NCBI GenBank assembly: GCA_900540895.1
Contig: UQHV01000027.1
Coordinates: 1-21,504, forward strand
From: an uncultured Collinsella sp.
Lineage (GTDB): Bacteria; Actinomycetota; Coriobacteriia; Coriobacteriales; Coriobacteriaceae
Direction: 5' to 3'
DNA: 21,504 bases
Below the pieces are notes generated by a model. The model did not search any database. It was not told the origin of the DNA and was given only the letters and a program-made list of their open reading frames with translations. Below are positions 1 through 8,237 of the stretch, piece after piece (positions within the stretch are counted from its first letter, which is position 1; each line of letters begins with the position of its first letter). A program made the position numbers and the translations under genes.

Positions 1-25
1 GCTCTGGCGGGTTTGCAGCGTCAAC

Positions 26-56
26 TGGTTACGCGGTTCGTAGAACCGCGTAACTA
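26..56 (-). terminator. Stem-loop overlapping the hspR stop codon
   Basis: A perfect 12-bp stem, GTTACGCGGTTC (28-39) with GAACCGCGTAAC (43-54) around a 3-base loop, extends by two further pairs. It includes the hspR stop codon at 54-56. No T-rich tract follows on either strand, so it is an atypical terminator; it may instead act as a 3' end-protecting hairpin for the chaperone mRNA. Confidence 0.4.
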
Positions 57-470
57 CAAATCCCCGCCGGCGCCCAGCAGCTTGCGCATGACTTGCTCGG
101 GGTTAACTGAGCCGTCGCGCGGGGCCAGGGCGGTGATCTTCTTTTGCATCTTGTACTCGTGCAGCTCGTCCTCGAGCTGGCGTACGCGGGCGCGGAGCTT
201 CTCGTTCTCGCGTTCGCGCTCCTCGGCACGCTCCTTCATATCGAGGATGCGCACCACGCCGGCAAGGTTGATGCCCTCGTCGGTCAGCTGGTTGATGAGC
301 TCCAGGCGCTCGATATCGGCACGCGAATACAGACGCGTGTTACCGCCCGAGCGCTGGGGGTTCACCAGTCCCTTGGACTCGTAGACGCGCAGAGTCTGCG
401 GATGCATGCCGGTCAGCTCGGCCGCCACGCTGATCATGTACAGCGGTTTGTTCCTATTGTCCTCGGCCAT
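54..470 (-). CDS. hspR: MerR-family heat-shock repressor HspR
   Basis: This 138-residue protein has a MerR-type winged-helix domain at residues 10-76, with the typical stretches 'TGMHPQTLRVYESKGLV' and 'GGNTRLYSRADIERL'. A charged helical stretch, likely a coiled coil for dimerisation, follows at about 77-112. In Actinobacteria HspR represses the dnaK operon and uses DnaK as co-repressor; that role is taken from the family and from its position as last gene of dnaK-grpE-dnaJ-hspR. The ATG at 470 is the only sensible start, because the MerR domain begins about ten residues in. A purine-rich AGG lies just upstream. The gap to dnaJ is 72 bp, consistent with co-transcription. The C-terminus 'LLGAGGDL' ends in a hairpin at the stop codon. 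Confidence 0.93.
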   Translation of the reverse strand: MAEDNRNKPLYMISVAAELTGMHPQTLRVYESKGLVNPQRSGGNTRLYSRADIERLELINQLTDEGINLAGVVRILDMKERAEERERENEKLRARVRQLEDELHEYKMQKKITALAPRDGSVNPEQVMRKLLGAGGDL

Positions 471-542
471 GCTACCTGACCCCTTTTCGTCTCGTTATCG
501 TCCATCATAAGCCCGCGGGCGCGGGCGTGCGCCACGACCGCC

Positions 543-1508
543 CTAGTACGTCGCCTTGTAACGGTTGACCTTCTCGCGATAGTCGCGCGTGTCGGTCTCG
601 CGCAGCTTGGTCATGGCATCGCGCTCGTCATCGGATAGGTTCGTGGGGACCTGCACCTTGATCTCGACGAGCAGCGCGCCTGTGCGGCCACGGTGCTTAA
701 CGTCGGGCGCCCCCATTTCCTTAAAGCGGAACTTCTTGCCCGTCTGGGTACCCGCGGGCACCTTCAGACGAACCGTCGCACCGCCGGGCGTCGGCACGTC
801 CACCGTGCAGCCGAGCGCCGCCTCATAGACCGAGACCGGTACCTCCATGGTCACGTCGGCACCTTTACGCTTAAACAGCGGATGCTCCTCCACGTGCGTG
901 GTCACGACCAGGTCGCCGCGCTCGCCGCCGGCAACGCCATACTCGCCGCGACGCTTGTAGCGCAGCTTGCCACCGTCGACCGCGCCCGCAGGGACCGAGA
1001 CCGTAATGGTCTGCTGCTCGCCCGTCGAGGGAATGCGGTAAGTGACCTTGTGCGTCACGCCGCGAAACGCGTCCTCGGCCGTCACATCGACGGTCAACGA
1101 CAGGTCGCCGCCCTTGCGAGCGCGGCTGCGACCCGCGCCGGCACCGGCAGCGCCCGCAGCCCCGGCAAAGCCCGAGCCCCAATCGCTGCCCCAGGCGCCG
1201 TTACCGCTAAAGATGCTGTCGAAGATGTCGCCCCAGCCGCTGGCACCCGCGCCGGCACCGTAGCCGCCGCCATACGCGCCGCCTGCGCCCGGCATGCCGC
1301 CAAACATGAGCATCTGGTCGTACTCTTTGCGCTTCTTCTCGTCCGAAAGCGTCTCGTAGGCCTCGCTGATCTCCTTGAACTTGGCCTCGTCGCCGCCGGC
1401 ATCGGGGTGATATTTTTGCGCGAGCTTGCGAAACGCGCTCTTGATCTCTTTGTCGGAGGCGCTCTTGGATACGCCCAGGATGTCATAGAAGGTTTTGCCT
1501 GCAGCCAT
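543..1508 (-). CDS. dnaJ: J-domain co-chaperone without zinc finger (DnaJ/CbpA type)
   Basis: This 321-residue protein stimulates the ATPase of DnaK and delivers substrates to it. The J domain is at residues 5-70 with the catalytic HPD triad at 34-36 ('QKYHPDAGG'). A very Gly/Ala-rich linker covers about 70-130 and includes 'WGDIFDSIFSG'. The C-terminal substrate-binding domains cover about 135-310. There are no CxxCxGxG repeats, so this is a type II (CbpA-like) J-protein rather than a classical DnaJ of about 375 residues. It sits in the dnaK operon between grpE and hspR, so it is likely a main partner of DnaK here. The ATG at 1508 is preceded by a strong GGAGAGGAG ribosome site. Naming it dnaJ or cbpA is a matter of convention. 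Confidence 0.92.
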   Translation of the reverse strand: MAAGKTFYDILGVSKSASDKEIKSAFRKLAQKYHPDAGGDEAKFKEISEAYETLSDEKKRKEYDQMLMFGGMPGAGGAYGGGYGAGAGASGWGDIFDSIFSGNGAWGSDWGSGFAGAAGAAGAGAGRSRARKGGDLSLTVDVTAEDAFRGVTHKVTYRIPSTGEQQTITVSVPAGAVDGGKLRYKRRGEYGVAGGERGDLVVTTHVEEHPLFKRKGADVTMEVPVSVYEAALGCTVDVPTPGGATVRLKVPAGTQTGKKFRFKEMGAPDVKHRGRTGALLVEIKVQVPTNLSDDERDAMTKLRETDTRDYREKVNRYKATY

Positions 1509-1530
1509 CGTAGCTCCTCTCCTGTTTCAT

Positions 1531-1551
1531 CCGCCGCCCAGCGGGCGGCGG
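1531..1551 (-). other. GC-rich hairpin just before the dnaJ ribosome site
   Basis: A perfect 9-bp stem, CCGCCGCCC (1531-1539) with GGGCGGCGG (1543-1551) and a 3-base loop, lies about 10 bases upstream of the dnaJ ribosome site. In the mRNA it could influence processing or dnaJ translation. It has no T tract and is not a terminator. Confidence 0.55.
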
Positions 1552-1576
1552 CTCATGCTTTCATATGGCACTAGGC

Positions 1577-1610
1577 CAGAAAGGGCCCCGGGTGTTGCCC
1601 CGGGGCCCTT
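1577..1610 (-). terminator. Terminator-like hairpin between grpE and dnaJ
   Basis: Arms AAGGGCCCCGGG (1581-1592) and CCCGGGGCCCTT (1599-1610) pair perfectly over 12 bp. The element starts 5 bases after the grpE stop codon. On the minus strand the stem ends in a short TTTCT, so termination is probably partial. That would give more dnaK-grpE than dnaJ-hspR mRNA. Confidence 0.6.
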
Positions 1611-1615
1611 CTCAA

Positions 1616-2458
1616 TTACTCCTCGGTGCTCTCGGCCGTATCGGCCGCGGCATCCTCGGGCGCCGCTTCGGGCTCCGGTGCGGGGCGCTTCTCGCCACCG
1701 TAGGTCACCGTCACCATCGCGGAACGCAGGATGCGATCCGCCATGCGGTAGCCCTTCTGGTACACATCGTTGACGGTCTCGTCGTACTGCGATGCGTCCT
1801 CGACGCGGCCCACAGCCTGGTGCTCGAGCGGATCGAACGCCTCGCCCTTGGGATCGATGGGCTCCACGCCCTCGTGCGCGAACACATCGAGCAGCTTGGC
1901 ATGTACCGCGTCAACGCCATCGACGAACTGCTTGAAGTCGTCGGAAAGCTCTTGGCTGCGGGCATGGTCGATCGCGCGCTCGATATCGTCGATCACCGGC
2001 AACAGCGCAGTGACGAGCTTCTCGGTCGCGCGCTCGCGCTCGGCGATACGCTCGTTGGCGGTGCGGCGACGGAAGTTCTCCCAGTCGGCCTGCAGGCGGG
2101 CGGTGCGCTCGGTGGCGTCCTTTGCCTTGTCCTCGGCGGCCTTCTGAGCCTCTGCCGCAGCATCGAGCTCATTGCGCACGTCGGCAAGCTCCTTCTGAGC
2201 CTGCTCGAACTTGAGCTTAAAGTCGTTGTCGGCGGCTTCCTCACCGGCGCGGATAGCGGCTTCCACCATCTCGTCCTCGGTCATCGTCGCCTCCTTGTTG
2301 GAATCCTCTACCTGGTTCTCGGCAGCCTCGGCGGCCGGGGCCTCGTTGGCCTCGGTATCGTCGACGGCCTCTACGGGAATCTTCACGTCCTTCTCCTCAG
2401 AGTCAACGGGGGCGGCACCAACGGCGGCCGCCTCCGTGCGAGCTTTACGAGCGGACAT
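1616..2458 (-). CDS. grpE: Nucleotide exchange factor GrpE
   Basis: GrpE releases ADP from DnaK and resets the chaperone cycle. The core is recognisable at about residues 78-255: a long charged coiled-coil helix, the 'RLQADWENFRRRTANER' segment, 'LLPVIDDIERAI', and the C-terminal beta domain with 'VYQKGYRMADRILRSAMVTV'. At 280 residues it is longer than the usual 180-220. The extra length is an acidic, Ala/Glu-rich N-terminal region (residues 1-77) and an acidic Pro/Glu/Ala tail (about 258-280), both probably disordered. The start at 2458 lies 2 bp after the dnaK stop codon, with the ribosome site inside the end of dnaK. An internal ATG at residue 59 ('MTEDEM') would give a more usual length, but the tight spacing to dnaK favours the longer form. 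Confidence 0.93.
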   Translation of the reverse strand: MSARKARTEAAAVGAAPVDSEEKDVKIPVEAVDDTEANEAPAAEAAENQVEDSNKEATMTEDEMVEAAIRAGEEAADNDFKLKFEQAQKELADVRNELDAAAEAQKAAEDKAKDATERTARLQADWENFRRRTANERIAERERATEKLVTALLPVIDDIERAIDHARSQELSDDFKQFVDGVDAVHAKLLDVFAHEGVEPIDPKGEAFDPLEHQAVGRVEDASQYDETVNDVYQKGYRMADRILRSAMVTVTYGGEKRPAPEPEAAPEDAAADTAESTEE

Positions 2459-2460
2459 GA

Positions 2461-4353
<1,893 letters not shown>

Positions 4354-4439
4354 TAGAAATTCCCTCTCTCTTGTGCGTTCGCGCCGCCTCGACGGTCTGT
4401 CGCGCGGCGCTTCGGCTTGTCTTTCAGGATGTAGTGTAT

Positions 4440-4545
4440 CCCCTTATGGGCCGGAATATACAAAATCTAAGTCAATTCATATAAGATTTCTTATCTCTGA
4501 TAGTTTAGGTTCTCAAATGCGCAGGTAGATGCACTGTTTGAGTTC
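4440..4545 (-). promoter_or_regulatory. Probable dnaK promoter and HspR-operator region
   Basis: The 5' region of dnaK contains an AT-rich block at 4452-4500. On the minus strand this includes TTGACT (4470-4475) and TATATT (4455-4460), but they are only 9 bases apart, so no standard -35/-10 pair can be assigned. Further upstream lie inverted 6-mers CTCAAA (4512-4517) and TTTGAG (4537-4542). They resemble half-sites of the actinobacterial HAIR operator (CTTGAGT-N7-ACTCAAG), but order and spacing differ. Regulation by HspR is inferred from the operon, not proved by this site. Confidence 0.3.
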
Positions 4546-4616
4546 TCGGCAGATCTATTGAGATCTATGTAGAGATGGCTGAGGTTTGCGTCCGGGGGTG
4601 CCTGGGGGCCGTCTTG

Positions 4617-4784
4617 CGGAAAGTTCATCCCGGTTTGAGCGTGGATTCCGGGTCGCAGTTTCCGTCTGAAGGCTCAACCGGAAACCGTATCCCGTTTTGA
4701 CTGATACCGGCTCGCATTTTCCGCTAGCGGGCCTAACCGGAAACTGCAACCCGTTTTTCGACAAAATAATGGGATGCGGTTTCC
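4617..4784. repeat. Triple tandem imperfect-hairpin array, copy A
   Basis: Three palindromic units of 45-48 bp occur at 4617-4664, 4679-4723 and 4738-4784, separated by 14-bp linkers, giving a period of about 60 bp. Each unit has arms of about 15 bp of the type CGGAAAnnGCATCCCG or CGGAAAnnGCGACCCG, paired with a reverse-complement arm CGGG(A/T)(T/C)GCnnTTTCCG across a 14-18 base loop. Pairing is imperfect (for example 12 of 16 in unit 1). A second array of the same design is at 19581-19752. It resembles REP/MITE-type dispersed palindromes; function unknown. Confidence 0.75.
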
Positions 4785-4919
4785 GCAAGCACGCTCAATC
4801 GCCCTATATTTCAAGTCACCTTTAGCTAACATTTATGCAGCTCAACGGCCCCACCTGCGCGTTTTTTAGTAAACCTTGGCATACTCGGCGAACGGTATGA
4901 AGATGCCGGCCAGAGGGTA

Positions 4920-4947
4920 TTGCAAACGGTCGCTCCCGTGGTATGTT
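4920..4947 (+). promoter_or_regulatory. Candidate promoter of the ferredoxin gene
   Basis: TTGCAA (4920-4925) and TATGTT (4942-4947) are separated by 16 bases and lie about 60 bases before the ferredoxin start. Both hexamers match the housekeeping consensus only partly. The position fits a monocistronic gene that ends in its own terminator. Confidence 0.45.
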
Positions 4948-5008
4948 TTTGCCCGAATCAAACCGGCGCGCATCGCCTGTAGCGTCGGTCAACAGAGAGG
5001 AAACTACC

Positions 5009-5194
5009 ATGGCTCATCCCGTAATTGATGCCGACGAGTGCATCGCTTGTGGCGTTTGCGTCGACTCCTGCCCCGCTGGCGTTCTGGAGCTCCAGGACGT
5101 CGCTACCGTCGCTGACGAGGACTCCTGCGTCGCCTGTGGCGCTTGCCAGGACGCTTGCCCCGCTGGCGCGATCACCGAGATCGTCGAGGAGTAA
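5009..5194 (+). CDS. Small 2[4Fe-4S] ferredoxin
   Basis: This 61-residue protein is a bacterial (clostridial-type) ferredoxin carrying low-potential electrons in the cytosol of an anaerobe. Two cluster motifs of the CxxCxxCxxxCP form are visible: 'CIACGVCVDSCP' near residues 11-22 and 'CVACGACQDACP' near 41-52. The protein is internally pseudo-symmetric, as is usual. The ATG at 5009 follows a GAGAGG ribosome site 8 bases upstream; an upstream in-frame ATG at 4943 overlaps the candidate promoter and is rejected. The gene stands alone between the chaperone operon and the nad cluster, with its own promoter candidate and a strong terminator. Its redox partners cannot be told from context; the hydrogenase-related genes are 7 kb away. 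Confidence 0.96.
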   Translation: MAHPVIDADECIACGVCVDSCPAGVLELQDVATVADEDSCVACGACQDACPAGAITEIVEE

Positions 5195-5231
5195 CAACTC
5201 CCCCACTTGCACACTCAAAAGTACACCGTGC

Positions 5232-5274
5232 ACAAAAAAGGAGGCTTCCGCATCGCCGCGGAGGCCTCCTTTTG
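5232..5274 (+). terminator. Rho-independent terminator of the ferredoxin gene
   Basis: An A-run, then AAGGAGGC-TTCCGC, a loop of about six bases and GCGGA-GGCCTCCTTTT form a long stem with one bulged base, ending in TTTT. It lies about 40 bases after the stop codon. The A-run on the other side may let it also stop minus-strand transcription from niaR. Confidence 0.85.
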
Positions 5275-5311
5275 CATATGTGGGCAGCTAATTTGGAGCG
5301 GGACCCTTGGC

Positions 5312-5378
5312 AGTTGCGGTGGAATAGTTCCTGTTTTATGTCTTGGATGCCGATTTTAGGAACTATTTCACCGCAACT
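5312..5378. repeat. 67-bp long-arm inverted repeat (hairpin/MITE-like)
   Basis: Two 21-base arms at 5312-5332 and 5358-5378 match as reverse complements at 20 of 21 positions and flank a 25-base spacer. The arms begin AGTTGCGGTG and end ATAGTTCCT. The element lies between the convergent ferredoxin and niaR genes, after the ferredoxin terminator. It could be a small non-autonomous element or a two-way terminator-like hairpin. No T tract and no clear target-site duplication are seen. Confidence 0.7.
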
Positions 5379-5395
5379 TATAGATGCGGCGTCGA

Positions 5396-5941
5396 CTAGG
5401 ACAAATCGTCTTCGTAGGGCATCAGGTCTGCTAGGTAGCCTTTTTCCTTGAGCATGGTCTCGATCTCGTCGAGGGTTTGCTCGTCGTCTGCCGCAATACG
5501 GTGGAAGTGATAACCGCTGGTTACCGTTAGCAGCGGAAAGCTCTTGCCGCTCTCGATATCGTGCAGGTAGCGCTCAACATCGCGACGATTGCGGATGTCC
5601 AGGTCGGCCGTGATCTTGCCGTACACGCGATGATTGACAATCACGTTGAGCACGGCGCCGCCCGCGTCAACGATGCTCGTGAGCTCATCGCCTGCCTGCT
5701 CCACGCCGTGGCGAACCTTGACCAGACGCGTGGGCACAGCCGGGCTGCTCGCCGCCTCCTGTAGTACATAGCCGCGATTGGTGGCGACGATATCGTGCCC
5801 GTCGGCGCGCAGCAGGGCGATGTCCTGCACCACGACCTGACGGCTCACGCCCACCTCGCGGGCAAGCGCGCTGCCCGAGACAGGACCTTTGGCTCCCTCG
5901 AGCACGGCTAAGATGGCACGGCGACGCTCGCGGGCGTTCAT
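5396..5941 (-). CDS. niaR: NiaR-type transcriptional repressor of NAD synthesis
   Basis: This 181-residue protein has an N-terminal HTH_11 winged helix at about residues 5-62 ('SGSALAREVGVSRQVVVQDIALLRADG'). A C-terminal 3H domain follows at about 72-170, with the expected histidines in 'VKVRHGVEQ', 'VNHRVYGKI' and 'SGYHFHRIA'. NiaR proteins bind niacin and repress NAD-synthesis or niacin-uptake genes. The gene overlaps the nadC stop codon by one base (TAATG) and closes the nadA-nadB-nadC-niaR operon, so it is likely autoregulated. A perfect dyad over the nadA promoter is the likely operator. The ligand is inferred from the family; the alternative, a regulator of a different pathway, is unlikely in this context. 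Confidence 0.92.
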   Translation of the reverse strand: MNARERRRAILAVLEGAKGPVSGSALAREVGVSRQVVVQDIALLRADGHDIVATNRGYVLQEAASSPAVPTRLVKVRHGVEQAGDELTSIVDAGGAVLNVIVNHRVYGKITADLDIRNRRDVERYLHDIESGKSFPLLTVTSGYHFHRIAADDEQTLDEIETMLKEKGYLADLMPYEDDLS

Positions 5942-6801
5942 TATTTACCGTCCAGCAGACGCAGGTGCTTAAGTGAGAGGTCGAGGATCGGGGCGGAGTG
6001 TGTCAGCGCGCCCGAGCTAATAAAGTCAACGCCCAGGTCGGCGAGCGCGCGGATATTGCTGGCGTCCACGTTGCCCGAGCACTCGGTCTTGGCGCGACCG
6101 GCGATAAGCTCAATCGCGGCGGTCATGTCGTCATGGGTCATGTTGTCGAACATGATGATGTCGGCGCCGGCCTCCACGGCCTCGCGCACCATGTCCAGGT
6201 TCTCGCACTCAATCTCGACCGTCGTGGTAAACGACGCATGGGCGCGCGCCATCTCGATCGCACGCGTCACGCCGCCGGCGGCATCGATGTGGTTGTCCTT
6301 GAGCATGACGGCCGTCGACAGGTTGTAGCGGTGGTTGCTGCCGCCCCCGATCTCGACCGCGGCCTTCTCGAAGACGCGCATGCCCGGCGTGGTCTTGCGC
6401 GTATCGACGAGCACGGTTTTGGTGCCCTCGAGCGCCGCGGCCATCTGGTGTGTATAGGTAGCGATACCGCTCATACGCTGCAGGTAGTTGAGCGCCACGC
6501 GCTCTCCCGAAAGCAGTACGCGTGCATCGCCGCGCACCTGGCCCACGTGGTCGCCGGCGTGCACCTCGTCGCCGTCGGCAACATCAAACAGCACCGAGCT
6601 CTGCGAATCCAGCAGCTCAAAGGTGCGAGCGAACACATCCAAGCCCGCGATGATGCCATCGGCCTTGGCGATAAGCTCCACCGTAGCGGGACGCGCCGTG
6701 GGGCACACGCTCGCCGTGCTCACGTCCTCAAACGTAATGTCCTCGCGCAGAGCCTGCAGAATCAGATCATCGACGACGAGCTTCATGGTAATGGGATTCA
6801 T
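5941..6801 (-). CDS. nadC: Nicotinate-nucleotide pyrophosphorylase (quinolinate phosphoribosyltransferase)
   Basis: NadC converts quinolinate and PRPP to nicotinate mononucleotide, CO2 and pyrophosphate, the third step of de novo NAD synthesis. The 286-residue length is normal. Key segments are 'GERVALNYLQRMSGIAT', 'VDTRKTTPGMRVFEKAAV', 'GGGSNHRYNLSTAVMLKDNHI' (substrate-binding lysine and histidine residues), and the C-terminal barrel motifs 'VEIECENLDMVREAVEAG', 'IIMFDN' and 'GVDFISSGALTHS'. The ATG at 6801 follows GAGGAG located at the end of nadB, three bases past the nadB stop; a second in-frame ATG five codons on is less well placed. It overlaps niaR by one base. Confidence 0.97.
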   Translation of the reverse strand: MNPITMKLVVDDLILQALREDITFEDVSTASVCPTARPATVELIAKADGIIAGLDVFARTFELLDSQSSVLFDVADGDEVHAGDHVGQVRGDARVLLSGERVALNYLQRMSGIATYTHQMAAALEGTKTVLVDTRKTTPGMRVFEKAAVEIGGGSNHRYNLSTAVMLKDNHIDAAGGVTRAIEMARAHASFTTTVEIECENLDMVREAVEAGADIIMFDNMTHDDMTAAIELIAGRAKTECSGNVDASNIRALADLGVDFISSGALTHSAPILDLSLKHLRLLDGK

Positions 6802-6804
6802 GGT

Positions 6805-8181
6805 CTACTCCTCCACGGCCTGCGTGCCGGCGGCACGGGCCAAATCATCGATTGCCAGGGCGTCTGCGCTTAGGGCGCGATGACGGCCATCGAGCGCGGG
6901 ATCGCCCGCCTGCTCCACTGCGAGCGACTCGCCGGTGCGCATGTACCACGCGGCGCGACGACCCCAGACCAGCGCCTCGAGCAGGCTGTTTGATGCAAGG
7001 CGATTCTTGCCGTGCACGCCATTGCAGGCCGTCTCACCGGCTGCGTAGAGCTCGGGCATCGAGGTGCGGCCGTCCTTGTCGACCCATACGCCGCCCATAA
7101 AGTAGTGCTGCGTGGGCGTAACGGGGATGGGCTCGTCCAAGATGTCGCGGCCGTCCTCCAGGCAGCGCGCGCGGATATTGGCAAAGTGCCCGGTCACCAC
7201 ATCGCGCTCGACGGGGGCAAAGCTCAGCCACTCGTGCTCGGTGCCGTCCTGCTTCATCTGCTCGCGAATAGCGGCGGCGACCACGTCGCGCGGCTGAAGC
7301 TCGTCGGTAAAGCGCTCGCCGGCGGCGTTGAGCAAAATTGCGCCCTCGCCGCGGCAGCTCTCGCTGATCAGGAAGGTGCGGCCCGGCTGCGGCGAGAACA
7401 GTCCCGTGGGGTGGATCTGCACGTAGTCCAGGTGCTCCATCTTAATGCCATGCTCCTGAGCAATGTAGCAGGCATCGCCCGTGAGCTGCGGGTAGTTGGT
7501 CGAATGGTCGTATACGCCGCCGATGCCGCCCGTTGCCCACAGCGTGTGGCGGGCATGGATCTTAAACGGCTCGCCGGCATGCGCGCCCTCGGCGGCATTT
7601 ACCAGCTCGTCGGCGGGACGAACCGAGTTGTTCTCGTCCACGGGAACGGCGACGATACCGGTGCACACCGTGGCGCCGTCACGCTCGGCCGTCAGGATGT
7701 CGGTCATGGCCACGTGCTCCAAAATCTGCACGTTGTCCAGCTTGCGGACGGCCTGAAGCAGCTTGGTCGTAATCTCCTTGCCGGTGATATCGGCATGGAA
7801 GGCAATGCGCGGACGGCTGTGTGCGCCCTCGCGGGTAAAGTCGAGGCCGCCGTCGGCCTTGCGCTCAAAGTCCACGCCCATCGCCAGCAGGTCGTTGATG
7901 ACCGAGCGGCTCGAGCGAATCATGATGTCGACGCTCTCGCGGCGGTTCTCGTAGTGGCCGGCGTGCATGGTGTCCTCAAAGAAGGCATCGTAGTCCGAGC
8001 CTTCGGGCAGCACGCAAATGCCGCCCTGCGCGAGCATCGAATCGCACTCATCGACCGCGCCCTTGGAGAGCATGATCACGCGCGTGCTCGTCGGCAGATT
8101 GAGGGCCGCGTACAGACCCGCCACGCCGCAGCCGGCAATGACGACGTCGCACTCCATATCGGGGTATTGCTTGGTTTCCAC
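6805..8181 (-). CDS. nadB: L-aspartate oxidase
   Basis: NadB oxidises L-aspartate to iminoaspartate using FAD, the first step of de novo NAD synthesis; in anaerobes fumarate can be the electron acceptor. The FAD-binding motif 'CDVVIAGCGVAGLYAALNL' is near the N-terminus. Further family signatures are 'TLWATGGIGGVYDHSTN', 'VQIHPTGLF', 'ESCRGEGAILLNAAGERF' and 'GKNRLASNSLLEALVWGRR'. The GTG at 8181 is chosen because AGGGAGAGG sits 6 bases upstream; an upstream in-frame start at 8226 has no such site and adds residues not typical of the family. The protein ends about 56 residues after RLASNSLLE, so most of the C-terminal helical domain of longer NadB proteins is absent. nadC follows after 3 bp. 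Confidence 0.95.
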   Translation of the reverse strand: METKQYPDMECDVVIAGCGVAGLYAALNLPTSTRVIMLSKGAVDECDSMLAQGGICVLPEGSDYDAFFEDTMHAGHYENRRESVDIMIRSSRSVINDLLAMGVDFERKADGGLDFTREGAHSRPRIAFHADITGKEITTKLLQAVRKLDNVQILEHVAMTDILTAERDGATVCTGIVAVPVDENNSVRPADELVNAAEGAHAGEPFKIHARHTLWATGGIGGVYDHSTNYPQLTGDACYIAQEHGIKMEHLDYVQIHPTGLFSPQPGRTFLISESCRGEGAILLNAAGERFTDELQPRDVVAAAIREQMKQDGTEHEWLSFAPVERDVVTGHFANIRARCLEDGRDILDEPIPVTPTQHYFMGGVWVDKDGRTSMPELYAAGETACNGVHGKNRLASNSLLEALVWGRRAAWYMRTGESLAVEQAGDPALDGRHRALSADALAIDDLARAAGTQAVEE

Positions 8182-8201
8182 AGGAATCCTCTCCCTTGTA
8201 A

Positions 8202-8232
8202 TGTGGCATAAGGGACTGCCCCTCATGTCACA
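8202..8232 (-). other. Imperfect inverted repeat between nadA and nadB
   Basis: TGTGGCATAAGGG (8202-8214) and CCCTCATGTCACA (8220-8232) form an imperfect dyad that fills most of the 56-bp gap. It may be an RNA hairpin in the operon mRNA that affects stability or nadB translation. No T tract is present. Confidence 0.4.
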
Positions 8233-8237
8233 TCGTT

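Larger units (their letters stand above)
4354..5008. other. 655-bp intergenic region dnaK/ferredoxin
   Basis: This divergent intergenic stretch holds the dnaK leader and promoter region, a three-hairpin repeat array (4617-4784), and the ferredoxin promoter and leader. Short open frames here (4555-4788 and 4822-5010, both minus) are explained by the repeat array and by the ferredoxin leader; neither has a credible ribosome site or recognisable product. I see no other gene. Confidence 0.6.

Noticed and set aside
26..56. tRNA or tRNA fragment
   Set aside because: Only a single 12-bp hairpin is present, with no cloverleaf arms or T-loop sequence.
4617..4784. CRISPR array
   Set aside because: Repeats with regular spacing prompted the idea, but the units are divergent palindromes with only 14-bp linkers and no cas genes are present.
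4555..4788. Possible 77-residue protein in the dnaK/ferredoxin gap
   Set aside because: It is read entirely through the triple-hairpin repeats, and its sequence reflects them.
4822..5010. Possible 62-residue protein on the minus strand before the ferredoxin gene
   Set aside because: It overlaps the ferredoxin promoter and ribosome site and has no recognisable features.
7012..8211. 399-codon open frame on the plus strand opposite nadB
   Set aside because: Shadow of nadB caused by high GC content; no ribosome site or domain.
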